The notes under the pieces are model-generated. The model saw only the letters and a list, made by a program, of their open reading frames with translations. It was not told where the DNA came from and did not search any database. Source: Ignavibacteria bacterium (GTDB taxonomy: Bacteria > Bacteroidota > Ignavibacteria > Tepidaquicellales > Tepidaquicellaceae). Taken from it: a stretch of DNA of 64,000 nucleotides. Position 1 is the stretch's first letter. Each line of letters starts with the position of its first letter. This document shows positions 48,440 through 57,186 of the stretch, piece after piece. The DNA lies in assembly GCA_016716125.1 (NCBI GenBank), contig JADJWZ010000014.1, positions 1 to 64,000 of the forward strand, read 5' to 3'. Made by a program: the position numbers and the translations under genes.

Positions 48440-49900
48440 ATGAACATTCTCATTTCACTGTTTCTCATACTTATTTCATTCAGCACAGCTTTATCTCAGG
48501 GCTGGTATCCGCTCAGCAACGGTCTTAACAACACTGTAACAGAGATATATTTCGTAAATGAAAACACCGGCTGGCTCTGCGGTAATGACGGATTGGTCAT
48601 GAAATCTACAAACGGCGGAACGAACTGGACACAGCAATCGTCAAATACTTTTTTTACTCTGTGGGCTGTATACTTTACTGATGAAAACAACGGATGGATA
48701 TCAGGTAATAACGGTATTATTTTATCAACTACAAACGGCGGAACGAATTGGAATTCTCAAAGCAGCGGAACATCTTCAGACCTTTGGTATGTGCATTTTA
48801 TTAACACATCGACCGGATGGATCTCAGGAAGCAATGGAGTGATTCTTAAATCGACCAACGGCGGTGCGAACTGGAATCCTCAGACGAGCGGAACTGCTCA
48901 GGTTTTATATTCAGTATTTTTTATAAATGATCTGACCGGATGGGTTACAGGAAACGGCGGTGTTATTCAAAAGTCAACAAACGGCGGAACGAACTGGTTT
49001 TCACAATCAAGCGGGACATCTTCTCTGTTACACTGTGTAAACTTTACTGACACGGCTAACGGATGGATCACCGGCTTTAACGGAATTATTCTATCCACGA
49101 CTAACGGCGGCGCAAACTGGACTTTTCAGAATTCCGGAACAGGAGTTTTCATCCGTTCCGTCGATTTCGTTAATTCTTTAACAGGTTTTGCAGCGGGTGA
49201 TAACGGAACAATACTTGCTACGACAAACGGAGGTGTCAACTGGATTATGCAAATCAGTAATGCATCTTCTCATTTTTATTCTTTAGTTTCCCTGAACTCA
49301 ATGACGGCCTGGACTTCAGGCGAAAATGGCGCAATAAGAAAAACAACTACAGGCGGTAACGAATTGAGACATCTCGATCTGACAATGCTTATCGAAGGAT
49401 TTTATAATGAGTCTGATAACAATATGACAGCAGACACTATCTCTGTATATCTCAGAAACTCATCTGCTCCATATAATAAAATTGATTCCGGAAATTCATT
49501 GACTGATTCACTCGGTAACATATCAGTATATTTTAGTAATGCAGTGAACAATGTAAATTATTTTGTATCGCTTAATCACAGAAACTCTATTGAGACATGG
49601 AGCTCAAACTCCTTAATGTTTATTTCTGATGAACTGGATTATGATTTCACTTCTTCAGCCGCAAACGCTTACGGAAATAATATGACATTAAAAGGAATTC
49701 ATTGGGCAATTTATTCCGGTGATGTGAATCAGGACGGAACTGTTGATTTAACTGATCTGACACTGATCGATAATGATGCAGGAAATTTTCTGACAGGTTA
49801 TATCATCACGGATGTAAACGGCGACGGGCTTGCAGATATTTCCGATCTTGGAATTACAGATAATAATTCATTTAATTTTGTCGGAGCGGTTTTACCGTAG
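48440..49900 (+). CDS. Secreted YCF48-repeat beta-propeller protein with paired dockerin-like C-terminal module
   Basis: 486 residues. A signal peptide (ILISLFLILISFSTALS) is followed by seven blades of about 42 residues, with the consensus GWxxGxNGxILxSTNGGxNWxxQSSGT, a YCF48-type propeller. From about residue 312 the sequence changes to the same module seen at the end of the 33966 gene: HLDLTMLIEGFYNESDN, YFVSLNHRNSIETWSS, then dockerin-like loops DVNQDGTVDLTDLTLIDN and DVNGDGLADISDLGITDN with intact Ca-ligand spacing, and a short tail FVGAVLP. There is no T9SS type A domain. The blade repeats are nearly identical in the DNA, suggesting recent internal duplication. Expected to be exported. 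Confidence 0.82.
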   Translation: MNILISLFLILISFSTALSQGWYPLSNGLNNTVTEIYFVNENTGWLCGNDGLVMKSTNGGTNWTQQSSNTFFTLWAVYFTDENNGWISGNNGIILSTTNGGTNWNSQSSGTSSDLWYVHFINTSTGWISGSNGVILKSTNGGANWNPQTSGTAQVLYSVFFINDLTGWVTGNGGVIQKSTNGGTNWFSQSSGTSSLLHCVNFTDTANGWITGFNGIILSTTNGGANWTFQNSGTGVFIRSVDFVNSLTGFAAGDNGTILATTNGGVNWIMQISNASSHFYSLVSLNSMTAWTSGENGAIRKTTTGGNELRHLDLTMLIEGFYNESDNNMTADTISVYLRNSSAPYNKIDSGNSLTDSLGNISVYFSNAVNNVNYFVSLNHRNSIETWSSNSLMFISDELDYDFTSSAANAYGNNMTLKGIHWAIYSGDVNQDGTVDLTDLTLIDNDAGNFLTGYIITDVNGDGLADISDLGITDNNSFNFVGAVLP

Positions 49901-49977
49901 TAGAGATTTTGAAACAAGAATTATTCTGAAATTTTACCGGCAGCAAGTTTTATACTAATTGATTTTCGAAATAATGT

Positions 49978-50883
49978 TCAGTTAAAATTAAAAATTCTTT
50001 TGAAGTCATTACTTTCCAGTAATTGATTCAGAGAAGAAACGAAATCCGGAGATTCCTGAAAAGGGTGATCTCTGAAAAGTTTGACAGCTTTTTTTTCTAA
50101 TAGTTCATCAATAGCTTCCATTCTTTTACCGGCAATACTTTCGATGCTGTGTATCCTGCTTTTAGTGAACAAAAGTTTTTCAGGATTAACATGACCTGCA
50201 TCTATCATCAGTTTTGTTTTTTTGTTACAATGACACGGATTGTTTTTATCAATAAGTCCGCATTTATTACTCATGAAATTAGAAAGATCTTTTCTTGCGC
50301 GGGCGAGTTTTTGTCTGAAGTTGTCGCGGCTGATGCCGAGAATTTCTGAGCCGGTTGTATCATTTACCCCGAACAAACTTCCGAGTATGAACACAAGTCT
50401 TTGCTCGCGGTCAAGACAAAGAAGCATCGCATTCATGCAGCCGATCTTTGTTTCTTCAATTAAAAGTTCTACATCTACCGGGACACTATCTTTATCAGGT
50501 AATTCCGTATCCGGAGAATTGACTATCTGATTTCCATAAATTCTGAATGAAGTATATTCAAACTCCTTTTTTCTTTTCCTCATATTAATGACATGATTGG
50601 CTGTAATTCTGTAAGCCCAGGTTCTGAACGAGCTCTCACTTCTGAATGTAGAGAGTTTTGTAATAATTTTAATCAAAACTTCTTGAGTAACATCCTCAGC
50701 GTCCGACGGATCCCAAACCATTTTTAAAGATATATTAAATATCCATGACTGATGCCGCTTTATAAGAAGCTCCAGACTTTTCTTATCGCCTGCAACTGCG
50801 GCACTGACTAAAACTGAATCTTCTTTTTCCGATGTATTGAAAATAGATTTATTTTCTTTAAAAGGATTATACATAAAAAACAT
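49978..50883 (-). CDS. ECF-type RNA polymerase sigma factor with long Cys-containing C-terminal extension
   Basis: 301 residues, longer than a typical ECF factor (about 190). Region 2 is recognisable as LELLIKRHQSWIFNISLKM, then DAEDVTQEVLIKIITKL and FRTWAYRITANHVINMRKR. Region 4 is LDREQRLVFILGSLFGV, GSEILGISRDNFRQKLARAR. After about residue 208 there is an extension with NKCGLIDKNNPCHCNKKTK (three Cys) and about 80 further mostly helical residues ending DFVSSLNQLLESNDF. No anti-sigma gene adjoins it. The Cys cluster may bind a metal or sense redox. Start could be Met 1 or Met 4. Its regulon is unknown. Confidence 0.85.
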   Translation of the reverse strand: MFFMYNPFKENKSIFNTSEKEDSVLVSAAVAGDKKSLELLIKRHQSWIFNISLKMVWDPSDAEDVTQEVLIKIITKLSTFRSESSFRTWAYRITANHVINMRKRKKEFEYTSFRIYGNQIVNSPDTELPDKDSVPVDVELLIEETKIGCMNAMLLCLDREQRLVFILGSLFGVNDTTGSEILGISRDNFRQKLARARKDLSNFMSNKCGLIDKNNPCHCNKKTKLMIDAGHVNPEKLLFTKSRIHSIESIAGKRMEAIDELLEKKAVKLFRDHPFQESPDFVSSLNQLLESNDFKRIFNFN

Positions 50884-51202
50884 TTGTTGTGTTAAATTAA
50901 GAATTTTCTTTTTAATATTTAGACATATATTTTAGGTAACTGTGACAAACTTCTTATTTTTTTATTTAGTATTCTTTATGAAGTATTTCAGTTGATAAAT
51001 GGCAAAAAACTTCAACAACAAAGAGATTAAATTGTATTAAAATTTTTTTATTTTAAATCTGTTTCGCAACTTTATGCGATAAAAAGTCATGTGTTTCAGT
51101 TCAAATTCTTATTAAGCCTTTTAAATTAATAAGCAGTTAAAATTAAATTGAATAAAAGGAAATATTTTCAAACATTAATACTAATCAAATTTTTTTTAAA
51201 TT
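50884..51202. other. 319-base divergent intergenic region
   Basis: The gap separates the sigma factor gene (minus) from the DUF2007 gene (plus). It is AT-rich and contains no open frame of note. On the minus strand TTTGTCACAGTTACC lies about 70 bases before the sigma gene and resembles a -35 region, but I cannot assign a matching -10 with confidence. No hairpins or repeats are seen. Confidence 0.5.
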
Positions 51203-51469
51203 ATGGATAAAGCACAACAGGAAAAAGAAAATCAAGAAAGACTTGTAACGGTATATGAGACCGGTAATGAAGCGGTTGTAGCAGTGATAAAATCGGTTCT
51301 TGATGAAGCCGAGATCAGATATCTTGCAAAAGGCGAAGGAGTACAGGATCTGTTCGGAGTAGGAATACTCGGAACAGGATTTAATCCGATCACCGGACCT
51401 GTACAGTTCAGAGTAATGCCTGAAGATGAAAAATATGCAAGAGCTTTATTGAAGGATATAGAAGGCTGA
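51203..51469 (+). CDS. DUF2007 small putative signal-transducing protein
   Basis: 88 residues. After a charged start (MDKAQQEKENQERL), the body LVTVYETGNEAVVAVIKSVLDEAEIRYLAKGEG, then the ending VMPEDEKYARALLKD, match the DUF2007 fold (a small ferredoxin-like domain related to PII-like proteins). These proteins are often annotated as putative signal transducers, but no ligand is known. It is soluble, with no signal peptide, and is the first gene of a plus-strand run to 55170. Confidence 0.85.
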   Translation: MDKAQQEKENQERLVTVYETGNEAVVAVIKSVLDEAEIRYLAKGEGVQDLFGVGILGTGFNPITGPVQFRVMPEDEKYARALLKDIEG

Positions 51470-51586
51470 TCCTGAGGTAAAATTCATATCTTCTTTTAAA
51501 TGAAGAACCTTCGGGAAATTAACACAGTATGATTCAAGCGTTTACTTTAATCAATTTCAGAAACAAATACACATAAATAAAATATT

Positions 51587-52099
51587 ATGCCGGAATTTAA
51601 GTTCGGTCTGTTTACATCTTTTATTTTATTCGTTTGGATGGTGATGGTTTATACTATCATTGTTCCGAATTACCATGAAGCGGGCAATTTTGTAATGTTT
51701 GTTTCGATACTAATTCCTGTTATAGGAATTTATCTCGGAATTAAAGAGAGAAAAGAAAAAAATAATTTCGGATACATTACATATAAAGAAGCATTTAAAA
51801 CGGGAATAGTAATTACATTCATTATTGCAGTGATGATAGTGCTGTTCACTTATGTTTATTATGAATATATAAATCCTGATTACGTAAATTTTTTGGCGGC
51901 AAAATCAGAGCAGACTATGATCGAAAAAAATATTCCGAGGGATCAGATAGATACAGCGCTTACAATACTCAGGTATCAGTTCAGCCTGAATGTTCAGATA
52001 ATACAGCAGATGCTTTTTGTATTGATTGGCGGGATCGTGATTACGTTTATTCTTTCATTCCTTCAAAAGAAAGAAAAAAGAATTAAACCGGCAGGATAA
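51587..52099 (+). CDS. DUF4199 membrane protein
   Basis: A 170-residue protein with four hydrophobic segments: LFTSFILFVWMVMVYTIIV, FVMFVSILIPVIGIYLGI, GIVITFIIAVMIVLFTYVYY and a final MLFVLIGGIVITFILSFL. The central FGYITYKEAFKTG, between helices 2 and 3, and the lumen-facing loop with IEKNIPRDQID are typical of DUF4199 proteins, common in Bacteroidota and of unknown function. It ends with a basic tail (QKKEKRIK). The LOG-family gene starts 4 bases after its stop. Confidence 0.82.
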   Translation: MPEFKFGLFTSFILFVWMVMVYTIIVPNYHEAGNFVMFVSILIPVIGIYLGIKERKEKNNFGYITYKEAFKTGIVITFIIAVMIVLFTYVYYEYINPDYVNFLAAKSEQTMIEKNIPRDQIDTALTILRYQFSLNVQIIQQMLFVLIGGIVITFILSFLQKKEKRIKPAG

Positions 52100-52103
52100 T
52101 ATT

Positions 52104-52685
52104 ATGAAAAGTATATGTGTGTTTTGCGGATCGAATTCCGGCAAAGGAGCTAATTATCTTGTATCTGCACAGAAGCTGGGTAAACTAATGGCAGGCAAAG
52201 GGATAGAACTTGTTTATGGAGGCGGTAATGTAGGAATAATGGGAGAACTTGCAAACACAGTTCTACAGTATAATGGAAAAGTAACGGGAGTAATACCGGA
52301 AGATCTCGTCGCGCGTGAAGTTGCATTCAAAGATGCGACAGAGCTAAGAATAGTGAAGACGATGCATGAGAGAAAGGCGTTAATGTCGGAACTGTCTGAC
52401 GGATTCATTATGATGTCCGGCGGTATTGGGACACTTGAAGAATTTTTTGAAGCCTGGACATGGGCTCAGCTTGGAATTCATTCAAAGCCGATCGGAATTC
52501 TCAACACAAACAATTATTTCGGACTTCTTATAGATTTTATTAATAAAGCGGTTGGTGAAAAATTTGTTCATGAACTTTATCTCGAAATGATAATAGTTGA
52601 TAAAGACCCGGCTTCTCTTTTATATAAAATGGAAGAATTCAAACCTGTCGGCGTCAGGAAATGGATAGGTAAAGAGGATATATAA
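52104..52685 (+). CDS. LOG-family (TIGR00730) nucleotide phosphoribohydrolase-like protein
   Basis: A 193-residue Rossmann protein. The start is SICVFCGSNSGKGANYL, followed by LVYGGGNVGIMGELANTVL. The helix MHERKALMSELSDGFIMMSGGIGTLEEFFEAWTWAQLG carries the conserved MxxRK and GGxGTxxE motifs. LOG enzymes cleave nucleoside monophosphates (cytokinin ribotides in plants) to base and ribose phosphate. The motif normally reads PGGxGTxxE; here the Pro is Ser. The catalytic Arg and Glu are kept, so activity is plausible. The gene is four bases after DUF4199. Confidence 0.9.
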   Translation: MKSICVFCGSNSGKGANYLVSAQKLGKLMAGKGIELVYGGGNVGIMGELANTVLQYNGKVTGVIPEDLVAREVAFKDATELRIVKTMHERKALMSELSDGFIMMSGGIGTLEEFFEAWTWAQLGIHSKPIGILNTNNYFGLLIDFINKAVGEKFVHELYLEMIIVDKDPASLLYKMEEFKPVGVRKWIGKEDI

Positions 52686-52693
52686 ATTTCAAC

Positions 52694-52716
52694 ATCCGGA
52701 AATTCCGGATTTATTT
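52694..52716 (+). terminator. Weak hairpin after the LOG gene
   Basis: ATCCGG (52694-52699) pairs with CCGGAT (52705-52710) around AAATT, followed by TTATTT. The T tract is short, so termination may be partial. Confidence 0.35.
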
Positions 52717-52724
52717 AATCAGCT

Positions 52725-53078
52725 TTGAATATAGAACAGTTCCGTGAATATTGTTTATGCAAGAAAGGCGTAACGGAAGGATTTCCGTTTGATGAGCATA
52801 CACTTGCATTTAAAGTTTCCGGAAAAATTTTTGCTATAACATCATTCGACCTGCCCTTTACTGTCAATTTAAAATGTGATCCCGAAAAAGCTGCAGAGCT
52901 GAGAGAAAGGTATGATGAAGTTATACCGGGATATCATATGAATAAGAAACACTGGAACACAGTGACTTTTGACGGAAAGATATCTGGTATATTACTGAAC
53001 GAAATGACTGACGAATCTTATGAACTTGTTGTAAAGAGTTTATCTAAAAAACTTCGCGAAGAGCTGAAAGCATTGTAA
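52725..53078 (+). CDS. MmcQ/YjbR-family protein
   Basis: 117 residues from a TTG start at 52725 (MNIEQFREYCLCKKGVTEGFPFDE). The CyaY-like fold pattern is clear: ITSFDLPFTVNLKCDPEKAAELRERY, then GYHMNKKHWNTVTFDG, and a closing helix YELVVKSLSKKLREEL. Family members are described as DNA-binding-like (MmcQ/YjbR), but the function is not established. No ATG fits near the start, so TTG is accepted on family length alone. Confidence 0.85.
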   Translation: MNIEQFREYCLCKKGVTEGFPFDEHTLAFKVSGKIFAITSFDLPFTVNLKCDPEKAAELRERYDEVIPGYHMNKKHWNTVTFDGKISGILLNEMTDESYELVVKSLSKKLREELKAL

Positions 53079-53134
53079 TACTTTAAACTATTCTGAAAAC
53101 CTCCAAAATATTTTCACATAAAAAGTGAACATTC

Positions 53135-54703
53135 ATGAAAAAAAAAATTGAAATATCAATATCACCCGAAGACAATTCTAATGAAAAAAAACGCAATGAA
53201 ATTTTCAGAAGGATATGCGGACTAAGGAAAGATACTGAATTCACAGTCATACTATTAAAGAGATCCATTGACGCCCGCAGCAGAAATCCGGTTATAAATA
53301 TTTCCGCAGAAATTTATACTGATGAAGCGCCTGATCCCGAACCGGTCATTAGTGATAAATATAAAAATGTTTCAGATAAACTGAGTGTGATAATCGTAGG
53401 CGCCGGACCGGCGGGATATTTTGCTGCGCTTGAATTGATTGAGAACGGGATCAAGCCTGTAATATTTGACCGCGGGAAAGATGTACGCAGCAGAAGGAAA
53501 GATCTGCGTCTGATCCAGCAGGATGGCATTGTAAATCCGGATTCAAATTACTGCTTCGGAGAAGGAGGAGCCGGAACGTATTCCGACGGAAAACTTTATA
53601 CACGCTCACATAAGCGGGGAGATATTTATAAAGCCCTGAAAATACTTACCGAGCACGGAGCGGATCCTGACATACTTTATGATGCGCATCCGCACATCGG
53701 TTCGAATAAACTGCCTGTTCTTGTTCAGAATCTCCGCAGTACAATTCTTAATTACGGCGGCGAAGTAAATTTTAATTCTTCAGTAACAGATCTCATAATT
53801 CGTAATAATAAAATGTCAGGGGTAGTTATAAATAATTCACATGAAATTTTAAGCGGCAATGTCGTTCTCGCTACAGGTCATTCGGCAAGAGACATTTATT
53901 ATCTGCTTAAGGATAAGAATATACTGACAGAGGTAAAACCTTTTGCGCTGGGAGTCAGAGCTGAACATCCGCAGGAATTAATAGATGAAATACAGTACAG
54001 ACAAAATCCAAGAAGCAGATATCTGCCGGCAGCTTCTTATAAACTTGCAGCTCAATGCGGCGGAAGAGGAGTATATTCATTTTGCATGTGTCCGGGCGGG
54101 CTGATCGTACCTGCTGCAACGTCACCGGGAGAGCTTGTTGTCAACGGAATGTCAATGTCGAGAAGAGATTCGAAATTTGCAAATTCAGGGATCGTAGTTG
54201 CAATTGAAACTGAGGATCTAAAAGATCACGTGAGTCACGGTACTTTCATGGGAATTGAATTTCAAAAGAAAACTGAAAAGAATTTTTTTGACAAAGGCGA
54301 TGGAGGTCAGCAGGCGCCGGCGCAGAGACTGACAGATTTTTTAGAAAAAAAACCTTCCGGATCTCTTCCGGAATGTTCATATATACCGGGAATATATTCA
54401 GCTGACATTAATGAACTCTTACCCGGATCCATATCAGAAAAATTAAGAGCGGCATTTTCTGAATTCGGAAAAAAAATGAAAGGTTATCTGACTGAAGAAG
54501 CAATAATAACGGGACCGGAATCCCGAACAAGTTCGCCTGTAAGAATACCGAGAGACAGGCAGACATACGAGCATGTTGAAATCAACGGACTTTATCCATG
54601 CGGAGAAGGGGCAGGATATGCCGGAGGTATAATTTCTGCAGCGCTTGATGGGCAGAATTCCGCAAAGGCAATTGCTGTGAAACTCGGAAAAACAAATTCA
54701 TAA
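53135..54703 (+). CDS. NAD(P)/FAD-dependent dehydrogenase (COG2509 type)
   Basis: 522 residues. The N-terminal about 80 form a small domain with FRRICGLRKDTEFTVILLKRSIDARSR, an RNA-binding-like fold seen in this family. Then comes a dinucleotide-binding Rossmann motif IVGAGPAGYFAALELIENG near residue 88. Other family blocks are FGEGGAGTYSDGKLYTRSHK, DAHPHIGSNKLP, VLATGHSARDIYYLL, FCMCPGGLIVPAATSPGE and the last segment YPCGEGAGYAGGIISAALDG. It matches uncharacterised FAD-dependent dehydrogenases of 500-550 residues; the substrate is not known. Cytoplasmic, intact frame. Confidence 0.88.
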   Translation: MKKKIEISISPEDNSNEKKRNEIFRRICGLRKDTEFTVILLKRSIDARSRNPVINISAEIYTDEAPDPEPVISDKYKNVSDKLSVIIVGAGPAGYFAALELIENGIKPVIFDRGKDVRSRRKDLRLIQQDGIVNPDSNYCFGEGGAGTYSDGKLYTRSHKRGDIYKALKILTEHGADPDILYDAHPHIGSNKLPVLVQNLRSTILNYGGEVNFNSSVTDLIIRNNKMSGVVINNSHEILSGNVVLATGHSARDIYYLLKDKNILTEVKPFALGVRAEHPQELIDEIQYRQNPRSRYLPAASYKLAAQCGGRGVYSFCMCPGGLIVPAATSPGELVVNGMSMSRRDSKFANSGIVVAIETEDLKDHVSHGTFMGIEFQKKTEKNFFDKGDGGQQAPAQRLTDFLEKKPSGSLPECSYIPGIYSADINELLPGSISEKLRAAFSEFGKKMKGYLTEEAIITGPESRTSSPVRIPRDRQTYEHVEINGLYPCGEGAGYAGGIISAALDGQNSAKAIAVKLGKTNS

Positions 54704-54726
54704 TAATTAATCCTAAAATTTAATTT

Positions 54727-55170
54727 ATGAAAATTATAAAAGCCGGCATAAAGCATATTGATGAACTGACGGAGCTGTTCGATCTTTACAGACAATTCTA
54801 TAAAAAAAAGTCAGACAAAGACTCAGCGAGAAAATTTTTAACACAAAGAATAAAACGGAATGAATCAGTAATTTTTTTATGTCATGATGAATACGGAACG
54901 GCAATAGGATTCACTCAGCTTTATCCATATTTTACTTCAGTAGGAATGAGAAGAGCATGGATACTGAATGATATGTTTGTAAAAAAGGAAAACAGAAAGC
55001 TTGGTGCAGGTGAAAAACTTATTGAAAGTGTCAGAAAATTCGCTGAGAAAACAAGTTCCGGATTTGTAATGCTTGAAACTCAGAAAACAAATAAGAACGC
55101 ATGCAGACTATATGAAAAGATGGGATTTAAGCCGGACAGAGAACGCAGATATTATTATCTGGAGATTTAA
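54727..55170 (+). CDS. GNAT family N-acetyltransferase
   Basis: 147 residues. The GNAT order is complete: IIKAGIKHIDELTELFDLY, the core strand VIFLCHDEYGTAIGFTQLYP, AWILNDMFVKKENRKLGAGEKLIESV containing the R/K-x-x-G-x-G/A acetyl-CoA loop, and GFVMLETQKTNKNACRLYEKMGFKPD. It is 23 bases downstream of the FAD dehydrogenase. The small open frame after it (55203-55388) contains this transcript's terminator, so I do not call it. The acetyl acceptor is unknown. Confidence 0.88.
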   Translation: MKIIKAGIKHIDELTELFDLYRQFYKKKSDKDSARKFLTQRIKRNESVIFLCHDEYGTAIGFTQLYPYFTSVGMRRAWILNDMFVKKENRKLGAGEKLIESVRKFAEKTSSGFVMLETQKTNKNACRLYEKMGFKPDRERRYYYLEI

Positions 55171-55285
55171 AATAAGATATTGATTTATAAAGAGAGTGGA
55201 TTTTGAAATTGGCTTTTGCATTTGGAGAGGTTTCGCCGGTGATGCCGCATTTGAATCTGATACCTGATCTTTTTAGAAGCAATAA

Positions 55286-55318
55286 AAAAAACCGGTATTC
55301 TCATACCGGTTTATTTTA
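55286..55318 (+). terminator. Rho-independent terminator, bidirectional
   Basis: AAACCGGTAT (55289-55298) pairs perfectly with ATACCGGTTT (55303-55312) around TCTC, with T-rich sequence after it and an A run before it. It serves the GNAT gene from the left and could also serve the minus-strand FG-GAP gene. Confidence 0.85.
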
Positions 55319-55401
55319 TAAATATAAACAGTTAATCATAAAGTCTTTTCATAATCATGACACCCGGCTCCTCTTAATCGGAAATTAAAAAAAACACTTT
55401 T

Positions 55402-57186
55402 TTATTTTATTAACATCATACTTTTTGTATCTGATAAACCATCTATAGTAAGCTTATAATAATATACACCTGAACTTAAACCATTTCCGCTGAAATCAAA
55501 ATCATATTCTCCCGCCGGTCTTGTTTCATTCAAAAGTGTTGTTACTTCGTTTCCCAATGTGTCAAAAATCTGAAGCAGAACTTTTGAATTTTTACTGACC
55601 TGAAAGCGGATACGTGTGTCCGGGTTAAAAGGATTCGGATAATTTTGAAATAATTTAAAATTGTTTATAACGCCTGTTTCATTATTATTAACAGATATAA
55701 TGGTTCCGTTTTCCGTAATTGTAATATTCTGATTTACGGATACATTTGTGAAATGCTGATCAGCTCCTGACGGCCATTCGACTTTCAGCGAGTCAATTAC
55801 AGTAGCATTTCCCAGACCAAAATGGAGTAAAAGATTTTGTGAACAGTATCCTTCCTGTCCGCTTACTTCACGCATCTGATATACCGGATTTCCGTTAATG
55901 GTAGCTTTAATTCTTACCTTAGCGCCGATACCTGATTTATTTGAATTCGTTCCGGTGCATTTTATATTTATCCATTTGTTACCGTTGTTTAATTCGTTTC
56001 TGTATAAAGCGTTCTTTTGATTTTCCCCGAATGTGTTTGCTGCGGCAAGATCAAGATCACCGTCATTGTCATAATCTCCCCATGCAAATCCGAAAGTATA
56101 ACCGGAATCACTTACAAGTATTCCGGAAGTTATTTTTTCAAATAATGCTGCGCCTGTTTCCATTAGTTTATTTTTATATAATTTGTTCACAAGCTTTTCT
56201 GTAAACGGAGGTCCTTTATAAGACTGCGATATGAACATATCCAGATCACCGTCATTATCATAATCTCCCCAGCCGCCAACAGAATTGTATCCGGATTCAT
56301 CAACTAAAGGATCATTCTGAATTTTTGTGAAATTAAAATTTCCGTCATTCCTGAATAAGAAGTTTTTTTGATTGCCTGTATTAGTTACGAAAACATCGAG
56401 ATCTCCGTCATTATCATAATCTCCCCAGCTCCCGCTCCATGATTCACCGCCGCTAGTTGTAAGCGGAGAGTTTGTAATTTCAGTAAAATATCCATTACCG
56501 TTATTCTTATATAAAAACTCATTCTGATTATTTTCCCTGCATATAAAAATATCCGGAAGACGATCGCCGTCAATATCAATAAAGTTCACACCTCTTGAAA
56601 AAGCAGTCTGACTGAAAATGGCGCCTGTATCAATCCTTACAAAATTTCCTCCGCCTGTATTTTTATAAAGTAAATTTCTGTGACCGGTGCCGGCGCTGTT
56701 TGTAATGAACAGATCTGCAAGTCCGTCGTTATCGTAATCTCCCCAGCTGCATGTTTCAGAATAAGTATTGAGAGTTGTAACCGGTCCTGTTGTGACAAGA
56801 TCGAATGTTCCGTCTCCGAAATTTTTATACAGCTGGTTAACTCTGTTATACCAAGTAACAACACACATATCTATATTCCCGTCATTGTCATAATCAGCCC
56901 AGCTGCTTCCGTCATAAGGAAGAAAATTAGTAACAACAGGATCATTTTCAATTTTTGTAAAAGTCCCGTTGTCGTTTCTGTATAAATAATTATACTCTCC
57001 GCCTTGTTTACCGTTTGTGATAAAGAGATCAAGATCATTATCATTGTCATAATCTATCCAGTTCACGCCGCGGGATGCTCCGCTGTCAATACTTACTATA
57101 CTCTGTTCCAGTTTAATAAAATCCTGTGATCTCAAATGAGATGCTCCTGATAAAATTACAAGAAGAATTGTTATTATTGTTTTCAT
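55402..57186 (-). CDS. Secreted FG-GAP/VCBS propeller protein with ASPIC/UnbV domain and T9SS sorting domain
   Basis: 594 residues. A signal peptide (KTIITILLVILSGASHL) leads into at least seven FG-GAP-like blades with WGDYDNDGDLDLF or close variants; these acidic DxDxDG loops are Ca-binding in integrin-type propellers. Residues from about 400 have NKSGIGAKVRIKATINGN, then YCSQNLLLHFGLGNATVIDS and VEWPSGA, the ASPIC/UnbV (CRTAC1) domain. The C-terminus is T9SS type A (NYPNPFNPDTRIRFQV, SGVYYYKLTID, ending MMLIK). Exported; carbohydrate or adhesion role is suggested by the family only. Intact frame. Confidence 0.92.
   Translation of the reverse strand: MKTIITILLVILSGASHLRSQDFIKLEQSIVSIDSGASRGVNWIDYDNDNDLDLFITNGKQGGEYNYLYRNDNGTFTKIENDPVVTNFLPYDGSSWADYDNDGNIDMCVVTWYNRVNQLYKNFGDGTFDLVTTGPVTTLNTYSETCSWGDYDNDGLADLFITNSAGTGHRNLLYKNTGGGNFVRIDTGAIFSQTAFSRGVNFIDIDGDRLPDIFICRENNQNEFLYKNNGNGYFTEITNSPLTTSGGESWSGSWGDYDNDGDLDVFVTNTGNQKNFLFRNDGNFNFTKIQNDPLVDESGYNSVGGWGDYDNDGDLDMFISQSYKGPPFTEKLVNKLYKNKLMETGAALFEKITSGILVSDSGYTFGFAWGDYDNDGDLDLAAANTFGENQKNALYRNELNNGNKWINIKCTGTNSNKSGIGAKVRIKATINGNPVYQMREVSGQEGYCSQNLLLHFGLGNATVIDSLKVEWPSGADQHFTNVSVNQNITITENGTIISVNNNETGVINNFKLFQNYPNPFNPDTRIRFQVSKNSKVLLQIFDTLGNEVTTLLNETRPAGEYDFDFSGNGLSSGVYYYKLTIDGLSDTKSMMLIK

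Noticed and set aside
55203..55388. Small open frame after the GNAT gene
   Set aside because: A strong hairpin-plus-T terminator lies within it; it has no recognisable content.
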